From: Chondrilla cf. caribensis
Taxonomy: Eukaryota; Porifera; Demospongiae; Chondrillida; Chondrillidae
DNA length: 64,000 nt
Assembly: GCA_964020155.1 (NCBI GenBank)
Contig: OZ026565.1
Location: forward strand, 2,712,053-2,776,052
Reading direction: 5' to 3'
Part shown: piece by piece, positions 1 through 13,468 of the stretch
Layout of the letters: every line of letters begins with the position of its first letter
Numbering within the stretch: the stretch's first letter is position 1
Position numbers and translations under genes: made by a program
The notes under the pieces: model-generated
What the model saw: only the letters and a program-made list of their open reading frames with translations
What the model was told of the DNA's origin: nothing
Database searches by the model: none

Positions 1-289
1 AAGTTTTCAGGATTTTGAGTAGTTATGAATTTTCTTTTGTTTTTATTTGCTGCTTTGTAAATATTCCTCTATTGTAATATGTGTATAGTCATATTTATGG
101 TAGTAGTGCACACATGCAGTCATCTATGTTTGCCAGTCATCTGACTGTATTGTCTATCTGTAAGCAGTTTCATTAAGAAAGGGTTTCTGAAGAAATCCTT
201 TATTTATTTGGTCAATCAAGTATACATATTGATCTTGCATACTTCACCTCCAACAATTTAGATCACCCATCATGTTTAGGGATATCCAG

Positions 290-2617
290 CACCTGTATTT
301 CCTCTATTACACTGTATCCTTGGGAGTGTAATGACTGCAAATTGTGTTGGATATGCAAAAAAACGGAAAATGAAGACCAGGTACGTATGTATAGTTTGAT
401 GGTCAGTCATAATATGACATACTTAAAATGCCATCAAATTAGCTGGCATAAATTTTCTGATCACTTATGTATGGCTAATCGCTCAATCATTTCTATGTAT
501 GTACTTCAAAATTTGAACTCTAGCAATACTTTATTTCGTATGATATATACTGTAATATAATGCTGGGAATCAGCTGTAATAATCAAATTGATTATCAGTG
601 CATAGTAACTGATTGAACAATTGATTAATCACTGGAAGTGGGCACAACTGGAAACTATTCTCAACTTATTAGACTGAGTAGTCATCCAATAGATGTGATG
701 TGGAGTCTTCGGAGTCCGAACCCATGGTGTGAAGGCTCTGGTAATGATGTGGGGGAGGGGCTTGCTGTTTTATTTACTTAATTACTTCCTATGATCAATC
801 AATTTGCTTGTACTTTTAATGATAATCAGATTGGAAGTGAAAATCGATCGATTAATCAATTGCTCGTTCCATCACTAGTATATTCGTACGTATGTTTGTG
901 GCCACAAATACATACTTAAGTACACGCACACTTTTGACTATAGCTTCATCCTGTACTTGTTCTTGGATGTGTGTCAGAGCGTATATGCAAAGATTAACAC
1001 TTACCATACTCTTCTTCCAACCTTTTCTTTCCACCAGACAAAGATAGTGGATGTTGCTGTGGGAGAAGGGTAATTCAATGAGATTTATAATGGAATTGAT
1101 TGATTAATCGATTAATCATACCTAAACCTCCAAACATTTTTACCACTAAACCTTATGGTTATACTGCAATACATTATGTATATGCATGTGTTGATTACTT
1201 TCGTAATTGAACAGGTGATCTTGTGTGATGAGTGTGACCGGGGCTACCATTCATTCTGTGTTGGTTTAGAAGACATCCCCTCTGGTAAGTTATGTTTACT
1301 GTATCATTTGCAGCCTGTGTGCTATGTGAATATGTTTAATAACTACAGTGCTCCGTGCTTATTAGGGTATGTGAGTTTTGTAAAGCTTTATACTCCATCC
1401 AGTAGTAAAGCCCCTCTCTAGAATGAAATTGGCTAATGGTTTCACAACTGTTGCTATAAGGAGATTTTCGCATATAGTAGTATGTTTTTATCATTAAAAG
1501 TTCTACTAAATGTCTTCCTGAACTCTTGCATTTGACAGCATGCACTCTACATTACTTTGGGTGCTATGCATACAAACATTTAGCATGTTTCTGGCTACTC
1601 CTTTGGCTAATTGTCTACAGAATGATGTAGCTTATGATAACTGTCATGTCTAGCAGTAGGGCAGATAACAACTTGGCATCTGTCAGTAATGCTTTCAAAA
1701 CCTTTTTAAAAATTGACGTTGATCTAGTTTTAACATCAGTAATAATGAATCCGTTAAAATACATCTTGTTGTATGCATGTGTAATATGCCATTAAGCATT
1801 AGTAGGTAGCATAGTGGTCTAAGGTGATAAGGTAAACCAATCAATAAATAGGTATTTGACATGAGAGGTGGATATCAACAAAGTGCTGTCAGAGGTGTAA
1901 GCGACTGCAGTAGTATATTAACATGTGCACTGTGATGGGTGTTGCCCCATTTAAATTTGAGTTTTGTCTAAATACTGTAAACATAGAGGGCAGAGTGTTT
2001 CATGTCATTTTTTACCAAGACCAAATTCAGTAGGGAAAGAATGTGTTTTGCCTAGACATCTCTTATCATGACTCAGTGGTGTTGTCACCCAACAGGGCAG
2101 GTGTTATGGATTGTCCACCCCACCCCCATTCCCTATCCTGAACCCGTCTGGGACAGTTATGACCTGTTTGCAAGACGTAATCATATTATGCCTGTCTTTG
2201 TGCTAACGTACTGATCCAAACCTTCTATATATATATATATATATATATATACTATAAGCTAATCACTTTATTTTCCTTGGTGAAAGAATGTTCTGGTAAG
2301 GTCTAGGTCTACCATTTTGTCCCAGGACCTGTCAAGTTATCTTTGAAGGTACAACCACAAACTTGCAAGTATTGGTGGATTAAAAGTAACCACAAAGTTC
2401 CTATTTATATACACTGAATTCCCATGTTATAAATGTATCAAATTCTCTCCCAGAAAAATGGCATAACCAACTACTACCTTTTATGCCATCTAAGTGATTT
2501 GGGCTCACTTCTTATGATTATTATTGCTTGTTGCTCGAATCCTGCTTGTGGTGGAATTTCATGTGTAATTCTAATTTTGTTGATCTAGGTCAGTGGTTGT
2601 GTGATATTTGCAGCTAA
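290..2617 (+). CDS. PHF10: PHF10-like double-PHD protein, C-terminal exons (partial)
   Basis: Three 3'-terminal coding exons at 290-380, 1215-1284 and 2589-2617 (TAA stop 2615-2617), joined by GT-AG introns in consistent phase. The joined peptide contains [16 protein letters not shown], then [21 protein letters not shown], split here as [12 protein letters not shown] and VGLEDIPSG, then QWLCDICS. This is the end of a first PHD finger running into a complete second one (C4HC3 zinc ligands present). The string CVGL..IPSG is characteristic of PHF10/BAF45a, the subunit of the PBAF SWI/SNF remodelling complex whose tandem PHD fingers bind histone H3 tails. DPF1-3 are the nearest alternative, but their second finger reads differently at this point. 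The protein ends right after the last cysteine pair. Upstream exons, including the SAY domain expected from the family, lie outside the window. The first intron contains a 320-bp inverted-repeat element (559-880). Confidence 0.8.
559..880. mobile_element. MITE family A, copy 1
   Basis: About 320 bp lying in a PHF10-like intron. The left end reads TGCTGGGAATCAGCTG and the right end TCCATCACTAGTA, an imperfect terminal inverted repeat built on TAGTGCTGGGA. The whole element aligns in reverse complement with the copy at 9346-9666; they share blocks around ATCTATTGGATGACTACTC, CTTAATTACTTCCTATGAT and ATCGATCGA. No coding capacity is seen, so it is non-autonomous. The superfamily is not assigned. 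Confidence 0.75.
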
Positions 2618-3092
2618 CTTACACCTTCATTTACTCACTGCTTACCATTGAAAACTTTTCTATTTACTCCTTACTTTCAACGTGTGACTATGCATGTTGT
2701 GAATTGTGCTGTATGGTTATTGCTTTATAATTGTAGTGTGAATCAGATTCTATGGTTTGGTTATAAATAATCTCAGTATAATAATATGATGTCGCTTTTT
2801 GTGTGTGGCCATGGATCATCAACATCTATGGTCTTAAAATTGATGATTGCATGATGATTTATGTGATTGGGTTCACTTAACGCGAATGTATACTAGCGAC
2901 AGCTTATGGAGAATACGTGGTATGGTGACCGAATACCTCTCGGCCACCTTACTGGATAATGGCACGCTTACTCATCATAGTGAGAACAGCTTGTAGTTCC
3001 TGCATTCCTGCAATTCCTGAGATACTAGTGGTGTGGTGTCGTGCGTACGATTGTACAGTGTACAGTACATTGAATAACCACTTTGAAGGAAG
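2618..3092. other. Intergenic: PHF10-like 3' UTR and Flamingo-like 5' flank
   Basis: No ORF worth calling. The first part must hold the 3' UTR of the PHF10-like gene; no canonical AATAAA was seen, only ATAAT-type variants near 2765-2790. The region 2880-3092 directly upstream of the receptor start is less AT-rich and probably contains its 5' UTR and core promoter, but I see no unambiguous TATA box or initiator. Confidence 0.4.
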
Positions 3093-6000
3093 ATGATCTG
3101 GTGTGTGGTGTTAGCGTTTGCTTCTCTAGTTCCTCGCCTTCACCCTGTTCTCGCTAACCGCCCTCCGGTTTTCGTTCAGGATGTCTACATAGTCAACGTT
3201 GCGGAAGATGTTCCCGTTGGTACAGGGCTGATTAACATTACAGCTACTGACTCCGACAGTGGTATAAATGGCATTTTGTCTTACCGTCTGGAAGCATCTG
3301 TCGTAGAAAGCCTGGCTGATTTCGCGATCCATTCGAAAACAGGTGAGCTCATTGCGAATAGACCTCTCGACCGAGAGAGTATCTCTAGTTATCGTCTGAC
3401 CGTCATTGTGAGAGACGGGGGAAATGAAGAACATAGAACGCAGGTTGCTGTAAACGTTGGCGACGTGAATGATAACGCACCGGCCTTTCCCACATCGAAG
3501 TACGCATTCAGTTTGAGTGAAGGAGAAAAATCCCGAGTTGGCCTGAAGGTCATCGATATCAGGGCTTCTGATCCGGATGACAGTAATAATGGAACAGTAC
3601 GTTATCGCTTCGTTAGGAATCCTTTCGATTTGTTTCTAATCTATGAACGAACCGGCTCCATACTTGTTCGTAACGAAATAGATAGAGAACGCCTTGGTAT
3701 GAGCAACTTAACTCTTCTGGTGGAGGCGCACGATCTCGGAGTCCCACCAATGTCATCTACTGCATCCATACACATTGATATTGTAGATGAGCCTGACACC
3801 CCACCAATATTTGACCAACTGTATTATGACGTATCAGTAAGAGAAAATTTATCTGTGGGCCAAATTATCTTAGATGTCAACGCAACTACACCAGACACCA
3901 ATGTTGTAATTGAGTATTCATTAGAGGGAGACAAAGGACCTTTTGCAATCAATCGTGTAAGTGGACAAGTTGTTACTGCAAAGCCGCTTGACTATGAAGA
4001 TCAAGCTTTTTACTATCTTGTCTTAGCAGCTACAGGACGGAAACAAGGCAATTCTTTTTCATCTGTAAAATCCATAACTAGCATCGCAGTAAACATAGCT
4101 AATGTAAATGATGAACGCCCCAGTTTCAGTAAAGTGTCATATCATTTTATTATACCAGAGGAACAACCGGGTGAATATCAAGTAGAACAAGTGAGTGCAT
4201 ATGACAGAGATGCTGGAACTTTTGGCCAATTGACATATTTTTTAACTTACATCAATGAGTCAAGTGTATCAGATGATTATCCTTTTGCCGTAAAGGAAAA
4301 CAGCGGAATTATAATTACAACTCGTCAGTTGGATTTTGAGGCTATGACAGATGAAAACAGTTATGTATTCATATTGTGGGCCACAGATGGAGGTACCCCA
4401 TCATTATCTGCTTCTACTCAAATTCACATTGTTATCAGAAATGTTGACGAACCACCTCGTTTCAGTAAGGGGCTTTATGAAAGCTCTGTCTATGAGGATG
4501 CTGAACCAGGAACAACAGTTTTAGAAGTACAGGCGTATGATTTAGACAGTGAAAGTCTGAAAATTATCTATAAATTATGGACATTTGGTAATACAGGGCT
4601 TGCTTTTGGTATAAATGAAAGTTCGGGTGTTATTTCTACACAGTTAGAATTGAACAGAGAGAGTCAAAATGTATTCCATCTCATAGTGCAAGCATCAGAT
4701 GAATCCTCATCAAACCTTTTCACTACTGCTTCAGTTAGAGTGACTATTAATGATATAAACGATAATGCTCCGAAATTCTTGAAAGAAACCTACATTTTTT
4801 CCATTTCTGAGTTATCTGATTCAGGTACCTTTGTTGGTGCTGTTGATGCCACTGATATGGACATTGGCTCTAATGGACAAATCAGTTTTTTGGCATTTAA
4901 TTTGCCATCAAATTTCTACTTTGAACCTAGTGATGGTGTTATAAGTGTCCTTATGCCTTTGGACTACGAAGAAGTTAAAGGGTATAATTTTTTTGTATGG
5001 GCAATTGATTCAGGTAACCCTCAGTTGAGCTCATCAGCTAAAGTTGCTATCACTGTCATTGATATGAACGACAACACTCCAATGTTCATTAATCCTGTTA
5101 ATAAGTCTTCTGTGCTTGAGAATCAACCACCAGATGAAGTTGTATTTGATTTATCAGTGACGGATAGAGACAGTGGTGTAAATGGTAGGGTCACAGAATT
5201 CCAAATAGTTGGAGACCATAATGCCAGGGAGGACTTTTATGTTGATAGCAATGGAGTTGTTTCCACAAGGAAAACATTGGACCGTGAGAGTGTTTCAAGC
5301 TATGTTGTATTAATCCGGGCAACTGATTCAGGGATACCTGCTCTATCCTCGGAAGTAGAAGTTTTGGTTGTGGTAAAAGATCAGCTTGATTCCATACCCA
5401 TTTTCAGAAGGCTCACATATAATACTGTTATATTTACCTTTACTCCGCGTGGGTCACCCATTGTCGAAGTTGTGGCTGAGTCCTTAGACGAACTTGGAGA
5501 CAATGTCATTCATTATGAGCTGATGAGCCACTCACCTTTGTTCTCAATTCACCCAACCAATGGCACTGTTCTATGCACTGAAGATCTTGACCCAAATGTA
5601 CTTTTTGACATGAGTTATGTTCTGGTAGTAAGCGCTTCTGTTCAGCACCTCAGTAATTCTATTAAATTTACTGTGTCCCTGAAGAAATCAGCTTGTTCCC
5701 ATAGTCAACAATATCCTCTACAATATTTTTTCAGCCATTCTTTGCTGTTCAAGGAGAATCCCTATATTTTGCTTGCTAGCCCACACCCAAACCTAGAGTC
5801 TGACTTGTTATCGTGCCAATTCTCTTTTTCAATTCATTCAAATATTACAGGGATATTAAAATACTTTAATATCAATAGCATCAATGGTATCATTCATACA
5901 TCAAGCCATCTACCATCTGGAGACTTCTCCTTGTCAATTCTTGCTCATGCATCCAGCATGAATGGGAGCTCTTCTTCAGAAATTATGCTTCACTCCAGCA

Positions 6001-9000
6001 AATTAACAAGAGTCAGTATTCTGAATGGCGTTAATCTGTTCTTTCCAAAAGTTTTAGCCTCGCAGTTTGTATCACGACAGCTCATTCATGTTATCAGTGT
6101 ATTAGCAGAAATATTTGAATGCAATGTCAGTTCTATACAAGTTTTGGGCATTCAAAATGACAAAGAGAGAGATGGAACAGAAGTTTTGGTATCTATTCTT
6201 TCCCAAGGTCGCCAGTCGTACATCAAACCATGGCTTGTAGTTCATATTATCAATTCCAATCTGAAGGTTCTAAAGCAGAAACTGTCACCTTCTCCTCTCT
6301 ATGTTGGATATGATGGTTGCATTGATGCTGTATGTGATGGTAATGCCCAATGCTCTAATAGAGTTGTTTTCACAATGGAGGCTATTGTACACAAAACGTC
6401 AAAAATTGTTTTTATAGCCAATCATTTCAGAAAGTTTATATCATGTACATGTCCTCCTGGTTTTTTGAAAGAATCATTGTGCATGAAAGCAGCAAATCTA
6501 TGTGAAAGCAATCCTTGTAAATTTGGTGGAACATGTATCGAAACATTTTCAGGTTATGAGTGTAGTTGTCCACCTTTCACAAAAGGCAAGAACTGTGATA
6601 TTATCTGTCCAGAAGGTTCATGTAATCCATGTGAGTCAAACCCATGCAAGAATAATGGGAAATGTATACCATCTACAACTGGTGATCATTTTCATTGTTC
6701 CTGTCCACAATTGAACATGGGCTCATTATGTGAACTTGCCACAGTTACAATATCACCTTCTTCTCGTGTGGTATTGCCACCAGTAATGGCAAGTTTTTCC
6801 CAAGGAACACTTACCTTTCGTTTTGCTACAACGGAAAGCAATGCACTGTTGATTTACAGCAGTGGTCTGACATCAGATTCACACATGTTCGCTGTTGAGA
6901 TCGAAAACAGTCAACTACGCACTGTAGTGAAGACTTCGTCACGTAATATCATTGTAAGGAAGACATTTTCACATTCCCTTCTGAATGATGGACAATGGCA
7001 TTATGTGAATATAACTATTTTAAATAAGGTAAGCATTGTCTGTGTGCATGTGATTTGCATTATATTATACCTAATGTATTATGTATGTGCATTTTGTGCT
7101 GAGTACTTTCTTATGTTATGTACATGAACAAACACCATGCATGTAACAGTAAAACCTCACTCTATCAAGGACACACTAGAAACCTTCTAATTTATGTCCT
7201 CAATTCAAAGATTATTTACTACAATACAGCACATTTGGACACAGAATTGTTTCCTATTAACCGGAGATTCCTTATCTAGCATGTTTTAGTGTAAGTAGGT
7301 TTTACTGTATACATATGTATGTAGTATACACAGCAATTTATTTTTAAGTTTGTAAGTATTATGATACCTTTTTACAGTACGTACCATGAACATTTTGTGT
7401 AGGTGGTTGCCTTTTCTGTATCTGGATGTGCTGAGAGCAGTCCAGTGATTTTTGATCGGGATGGCAAGGTTATAGGAAGTTGTACTATATTGACCGTTAT
7501 TGACAGGTATGTGTAGTCATTAGTATCCCTACATAGTTCAAAATTATATTACTAGCTGTTGTTGAGAGCACTATAGTAGCATTTTTCTTTCATTTGCAGA
7601 CATTTGAATTTGAATGGCCCATTCTTTGTGGGTTCTATAGACCCTAGTACGAAGGGATCGCACATAACATCTTGGGAATACAGCGGTTGTTTTGATGCTC
7701 TTACAGTGAATCATGTGCTTGTAGACTTGTCCACTGCTGTAAGGCTTACCTCTGTTGACAGTGGCTGTATTCCACATGAGAGAAATGATTGCAATGATCT
7801 CCAATGCCAAACTGGGAGATGTGTGAATCTTTGGAATGGTACCAGATGCATTTGCAACCCACAAAGTCCTTGTCAGCAAGGTCAGTGATCCATGTTTGAG
7901 TAACAGAATTTAACTCAAATATTTACACTATGTACCTACCTACTACCTGAAGTGCATACCTTTTCTAGAATATCAGACTATTCAGATTACCGATGAAAGC
8001 AGTTTTGAGATTCCCATACGAGAATCCTCGGTTCATTCTATAGCAGTCAAGTTGAGAACTATTCAGCCATCCTCCTTTGTCTTACACTTGGGAAGACATT
8101 CAATGCTAGCTGTGAGTAATTTCCTGTATATTATGATGCATTCTAATCTGACTTAATATGTGACTTTTATTGGTTATATTCACAGATTCAGTTTGGTGCT
8201 GTTGTTTGGTGGAATGATGTCTTTATGATAACGTCTCCAGCATATGTTTCTGATGGAAACTGGCACACTCTATTGTTGCAACTTGACAGTAACAGAGACT
8301 GGGTTAGCTTGGATGTAGATGATGGTAGATTGACTGCTTTTTCTCACTATTCCGGTCACCTGGTCATAGATAGATTGCTATTCGGAAGTACCAGATCTCT
8401 AGTAGCATTTAAAGGTTGTTTGGCCGATGTTACAATCAATGGAATCCCTTATTCCATTGCTATTTCATCAAACTCCACTTTAAAAAGTGGCTGTTCACCC
8501 GTTGAGGATTGTACATTTAATACCTGTCCACGATCATTATCGTGCAAGATATATTTTGGCGAAACTGTATGTCACTGTTTATCGAATCTCACTACTGATT
8601 CATGTGAAGATCCATGTCATCCCAATCCATGTATTAATGGAGGAACATGCATTGTACAAGAGGATACATTCATTTGTCAATGCCCACTTTCATATGGTGG
8701 ATCAGTTTGTTCTGAGCCTTTCTGCCCTGCTTACCATCACTACAAGGAAAATGGAGTGTGCTTGCCTTGTCCATGTAGCCTGGAAGGGTCCCGTGGTCTC
8801 TGCAATGGAACCTCCACGTGCCCATGCAGAGTGAGTGAATACATGCCTAATTGTATATCACAATGTTTATCTCACAGTTGAAGTAGTTAATGTTTCATGT
8901 ATGTTGTAATTTCTACGTGCATACTGCAGAATGATGTACATGTTTACAGTGGAAGCCTGCAGTGTCAGCCTTGTATGTGTCATCATCTTGGGTCAGAACA

Positions 9001-12000
9001 TGCTATTTGCAACAAGCAAACTGGCGTCTGCCAATGTAAGACACACGTAGCAGGTGACAGGTGTGACAGATGTGCTCAGGGTTACTCTGGTTTGAATCAT
9101 AATGGTTGCAAACGTGAGTCCTATACTTTCTAATCACTAGCACATACTGTACAGTTTACTGTTTTGCTTGTCTTTTTCAGCTGTTACTCTTGTTAAGGGA
9201 CAAGTTCTTTTGAAGATTAATGCATTCCCTTCACTTGATCTTGAAAAGGCTGAAAGTGCTCTCTTCAAAGAGGTGAGTACATGTGAATAGATTGCACCAT
9301 TTGCATACAGTAGTGTGTGTACAGTATTTTTTTCCTTATGTATATACTAGTGCTGGGATGATTGATCTATTAATTTTCATTTCAAATCAGATTAGCAGTA
9401 ATAGTGCAAGCAAATTGATTAATCACAGTAAGTGATTAGTTGAGTAGACCCCTACCTTATTACCCAGAACCTTCTCATCATGGGTTCAATTTTGTACTTC
9501 AAGAGTATCTGAGATGTGGAAAGGACTCTATAGATTCCACATCACATCTATTGGATGACTACTCAGTTTATGGTTTATGGTTACTTAATTACTTCCTATG
9601 ATGAATCAAATAATCGATCGACTGATCTGTAATGATTCGACAATTACAGCCAATTCCCAGCACTAGCATATACTCTGTGCGTGTACATACGTACGTACAT
9701 ATGTGATGCAGAGCATGTCACTGTGTAGATCTGTTCATACATAAGCATATTTTGCAAATATACATACTGGTTCTTATTGATTATGTGCATATGTACGTAC
9801 AGTATGTGCACTTATTTATATTAACCATTTTGACACATGTAGCTGCAACTGATCTTATTAAAATTTCCATTAACATTCCATGTGGAAGTGAAAAATGTTT
9901 CAATTAGTGGAAACATCGCCAGCTATGTAGTGGGTGGATATTCTGAATACAATCGAAGGGTAACTAAAAATGAAGTGGCGGTGTTACTTGACAATGTGCT
10001 ACAACATCGTATCGTTGGAGATTTCATCATAGTACGTTATTGGTTCACAGGTTAGTCCATTTATACATGTGATTTTATTTGTACAATTATACAGGATTAA
10101 ACTCAGATGTTATTGTGTGAAAGTGTAACCATAATATTGTTTGCACATCCCACTGAGGGGACACAACTATAGGATGATGTTCGTTGTTATTGCTGCATTG
10201 TTTATTCTTGCTACACTTGTAATGCTATGGGTGACTAGGTGCTTAGGTAATCACATCATTGAAGAGTACTGTACTGGTTTTAAGAACACTGTTTATCCTG
10301 ATTATCATCTTACAACAATATTTGCAATTCATTATTATACTGTGCTTCCACTGACATGTACAATTGATACTGTGTGTTTTATTATATATAATTCCAATCA
10401 TGAGCATTATACAGAAATAAAAGTACATAAAATATGTATGCGAAGTTCACCCGAAGTTACTACTAGAAACTACTATAGTATGTTTGTCCGAATTAGCTAA
10501 CTTAAGGTTTGTTCGAAGGTAGCTCGATTTACAGTCTAAATTAGCTCGAAAGTACGTTCGAAGTTGGCAAGAAGTACGTACGTACGTTCAATGTTAGCTC
10601 GAGGTTCGAAGTTTCTTGAGCAGCGATATTCATTCTAAGTTAGCCCAAGGTTTCACGTTGCTATGGTTCTGAAGTGTTTTTATTCCTTTCCATTTCACTT
10701 CGCCAATTCGTGGACAGTCGGTCGTGTAACAGAGAGAGATTTGAAAGAGTTATGGCAGCCTTTAGCGAGTATAAACATCAATGAATTGTGTATCTTTGGC
10801 AAAACGGATACAAGGTACCGACAATTGCAAAAAATCCTGTCGACTAAGAGTAGAGGAAACCAACCAAAAGTTATCCCGAAGCTCGATCGAAGATAATCCC
10901 AGAGTACGTTCGAAGTTGGCTCGAAATACGTTCAAAGCTCTGTAGCGAGGTTCGCTTCGCAATGGAAACCCAATTTCCGCTCATGCCGTACATACATGTA
11001 TGTGATACTGTACATGGAGCACCAGTGTATGTGTATACTAGATTGTAAGTACACGAGCCTGCCAGCATGATCCAAGGGCTTATACAGTACTATGTAATGC
11101 ACTAGACATACACTAATAGTCGCTTGAATGTTTTCTATGATGAACATTTGACTGTTTAAAACTCTACCAATGTAGGTGACTGCTTGGAAGACAATCCCTG
11201 CTATCCTGGAGTCATTTGTAATTCAGATTTGCATATTAAATGTGGTTCTTGTCCATCTGGATACAATGGCTCTGGAATTACTTGTGTCCCAACTAAATCA
11301 CTTGTGAGAACCACCATTGATGTTGTAACCAATACAATTCTTGTGTTCATAACTACATACAGTATGTACCCACAAAACATGTTTTGTGAAGAGACTATCC
11401 TAGTACAAGGTGCTGTTGTAAAAGGGACTGTAAATTTAATTTTACACTTACTTAGTATAAAGTTATAATGTACAGATATTCATAATAGTATGTATGCATA
11501 GGTGAATGTATTAAACAATATATTTTTATATGTACATAGATACATACTATGCATGTGAATTTGTTGTATTGTATAAGCATGTTACATATGCTTGGTGTGT
11601 CATATTGCACACCACATTGTAATTAATAGTTTTGTATCTGTATGTCCATGCACGTGATTCTGTATTCTAATTGTATGTAGGGAACTAATGGAATTGACTC
11701 TGATTATGATACCATTTCCGATGAACATGATATTCAACCGTTTCTGTTCAATCCTGACCAGCAGCACAGAACATTGCCATCCATTCCTCACTGTCCTCCA
11801 GAAAATAGTTACAATATAACATGGTCCTTAATCCTTGTTGATTTTATGGATGTAAAACCCTGTCCAGGAAAGCATGAAGGTGTGCATATATATGTTGTTA
11901 TATCTTGTTGAACTATTATGTCTACATATGTATGAGATAGTTATATATATATATATACGTATATGCAGTTGTGTGTATTGTGGATGTTGTGTGTGTGTTG

Positions 12001-12006
12001 TGTGTA

Positions 12007-12038
<32 letters not shown>

Positions 12039-13415
12039 TGCGTGTGTGTGTATGTGTACTTGTGTGTGTGTGTTTGTGTGTATGTATTGGTGTGTACAGA
12101 TGAATTATACTTTAAGAATGATTTCAAAGGTTTGATAACAAGAAAATGTACTTCAAATGGATGGATTAAACCTAATTCCAGTAATTGTCTTCAGCCTGAA
12201 GCACATGAATTATTGAAAAAGGTAAGTACATTAGAATTAGATACAAGTAGCTTGCCTACTATATAAATTTGCATTACATCTTGTAAATGTCTTGCTAATG
12301 GGCTATGTACTAGTCTGGCGCGCTGGACCTCAACCTCTCATTACCGCGCGTGGGCGCGGTAGAGCCGGAGAGGGAGAGGTCTAGCAACTATTGTCAATTT
12401 CACACCTCGGCTCGACCAATGAAATCGCCGGCAACTGAAATGACACCGCCAGTAATTGGCACTAGCCGCTCCGCGGGCGTTTAAAGATTAGGCGTGTGGA
12501 AGAGTGTGTAGACGACGTCTGGCCTTGGAGTTACCTTCTTGCTGGCTGGAGATATCCCAGTACCTCTGAAAGAGATCGACAGTATACGCTTCCTACGCTG
12601 CCAGCGCTGATCGACGAGCTGTACAATTCTGCTACTTGTAGCAGTCTTCTCTGTCTCCAGCCTCTCCACTTTCGCAGCCTGATCACTGCAATGCTCGATA
12701 CAAACTATGATTATAGCGTTGCTTGGCAGTTTCAGAGAAATCTGGCTGATTTCGTTCAGTTTTCGCCCGAGAACGGTGAGTGCGAACGCTTCAGCGACCT
12801 TTCTACTTTCTTAAGCGGAACGTCAGCGGCAGCGCAGACGCAGCATATTGTTTCTAAGTGACTAGCCTCTAATCCCTGCGCCATCCGTGTTGTATCCCTT
12901 CATCGAAATTGTTCCAGCGTCCAAAATACAACTCGCACCTTCGTCCGTACGCATGTTGCTTATAAACGCCCTCGGCGATGATTGCGCAAGGTGTGAAATT
13001 GACAATAGTTGCTAGACCCTATTTCTCATTTTCGCCTCCGCGCGATAATGAGAAATTGGGTCTAGCGAGCCAGACTAGCTATGTACATATAAAGCTACAA
13101 GTTGTATTTGCATACAAGTGTTGAAGTTTTTTTGAAATTCTCAAACAGGAATGAAGTTATGAGGCTGTGTCTGAATTTTGATCTTACTGTTGAAATATTG
13201 AAAAAGTTCAGACACTGCCTCAAATTTCCTGGCACTTGTATTGCTTAGGGGATTCCACTTTTACTTCTCAAAGAGTAATACTCATTCACAAACCATCTTT
13301 TGACATTTATTTAATCTTCATACATTCAGTACCCACTAAGATACAGGTATACGATTTTAGATGTTTTAAAATTTTGATTTTTTATTCTCTAATATGTACG
13401 TTAGTGAATAAATGC

Positions 13416-13468
<53 letters not shown>

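Noticed and set aside
3126..3434. 102-codon minus-strand frame in the cadherin exon
   Set aside because: Shadow of the large cadherin-encoding exon.
12496..12861. Host exon of the Flamingo-like receptor or an independent small gene
   Set aside because: It lies wholly inside an element with terminal repeats and a 9-bp duplication, and the receptor frame is complete without it.
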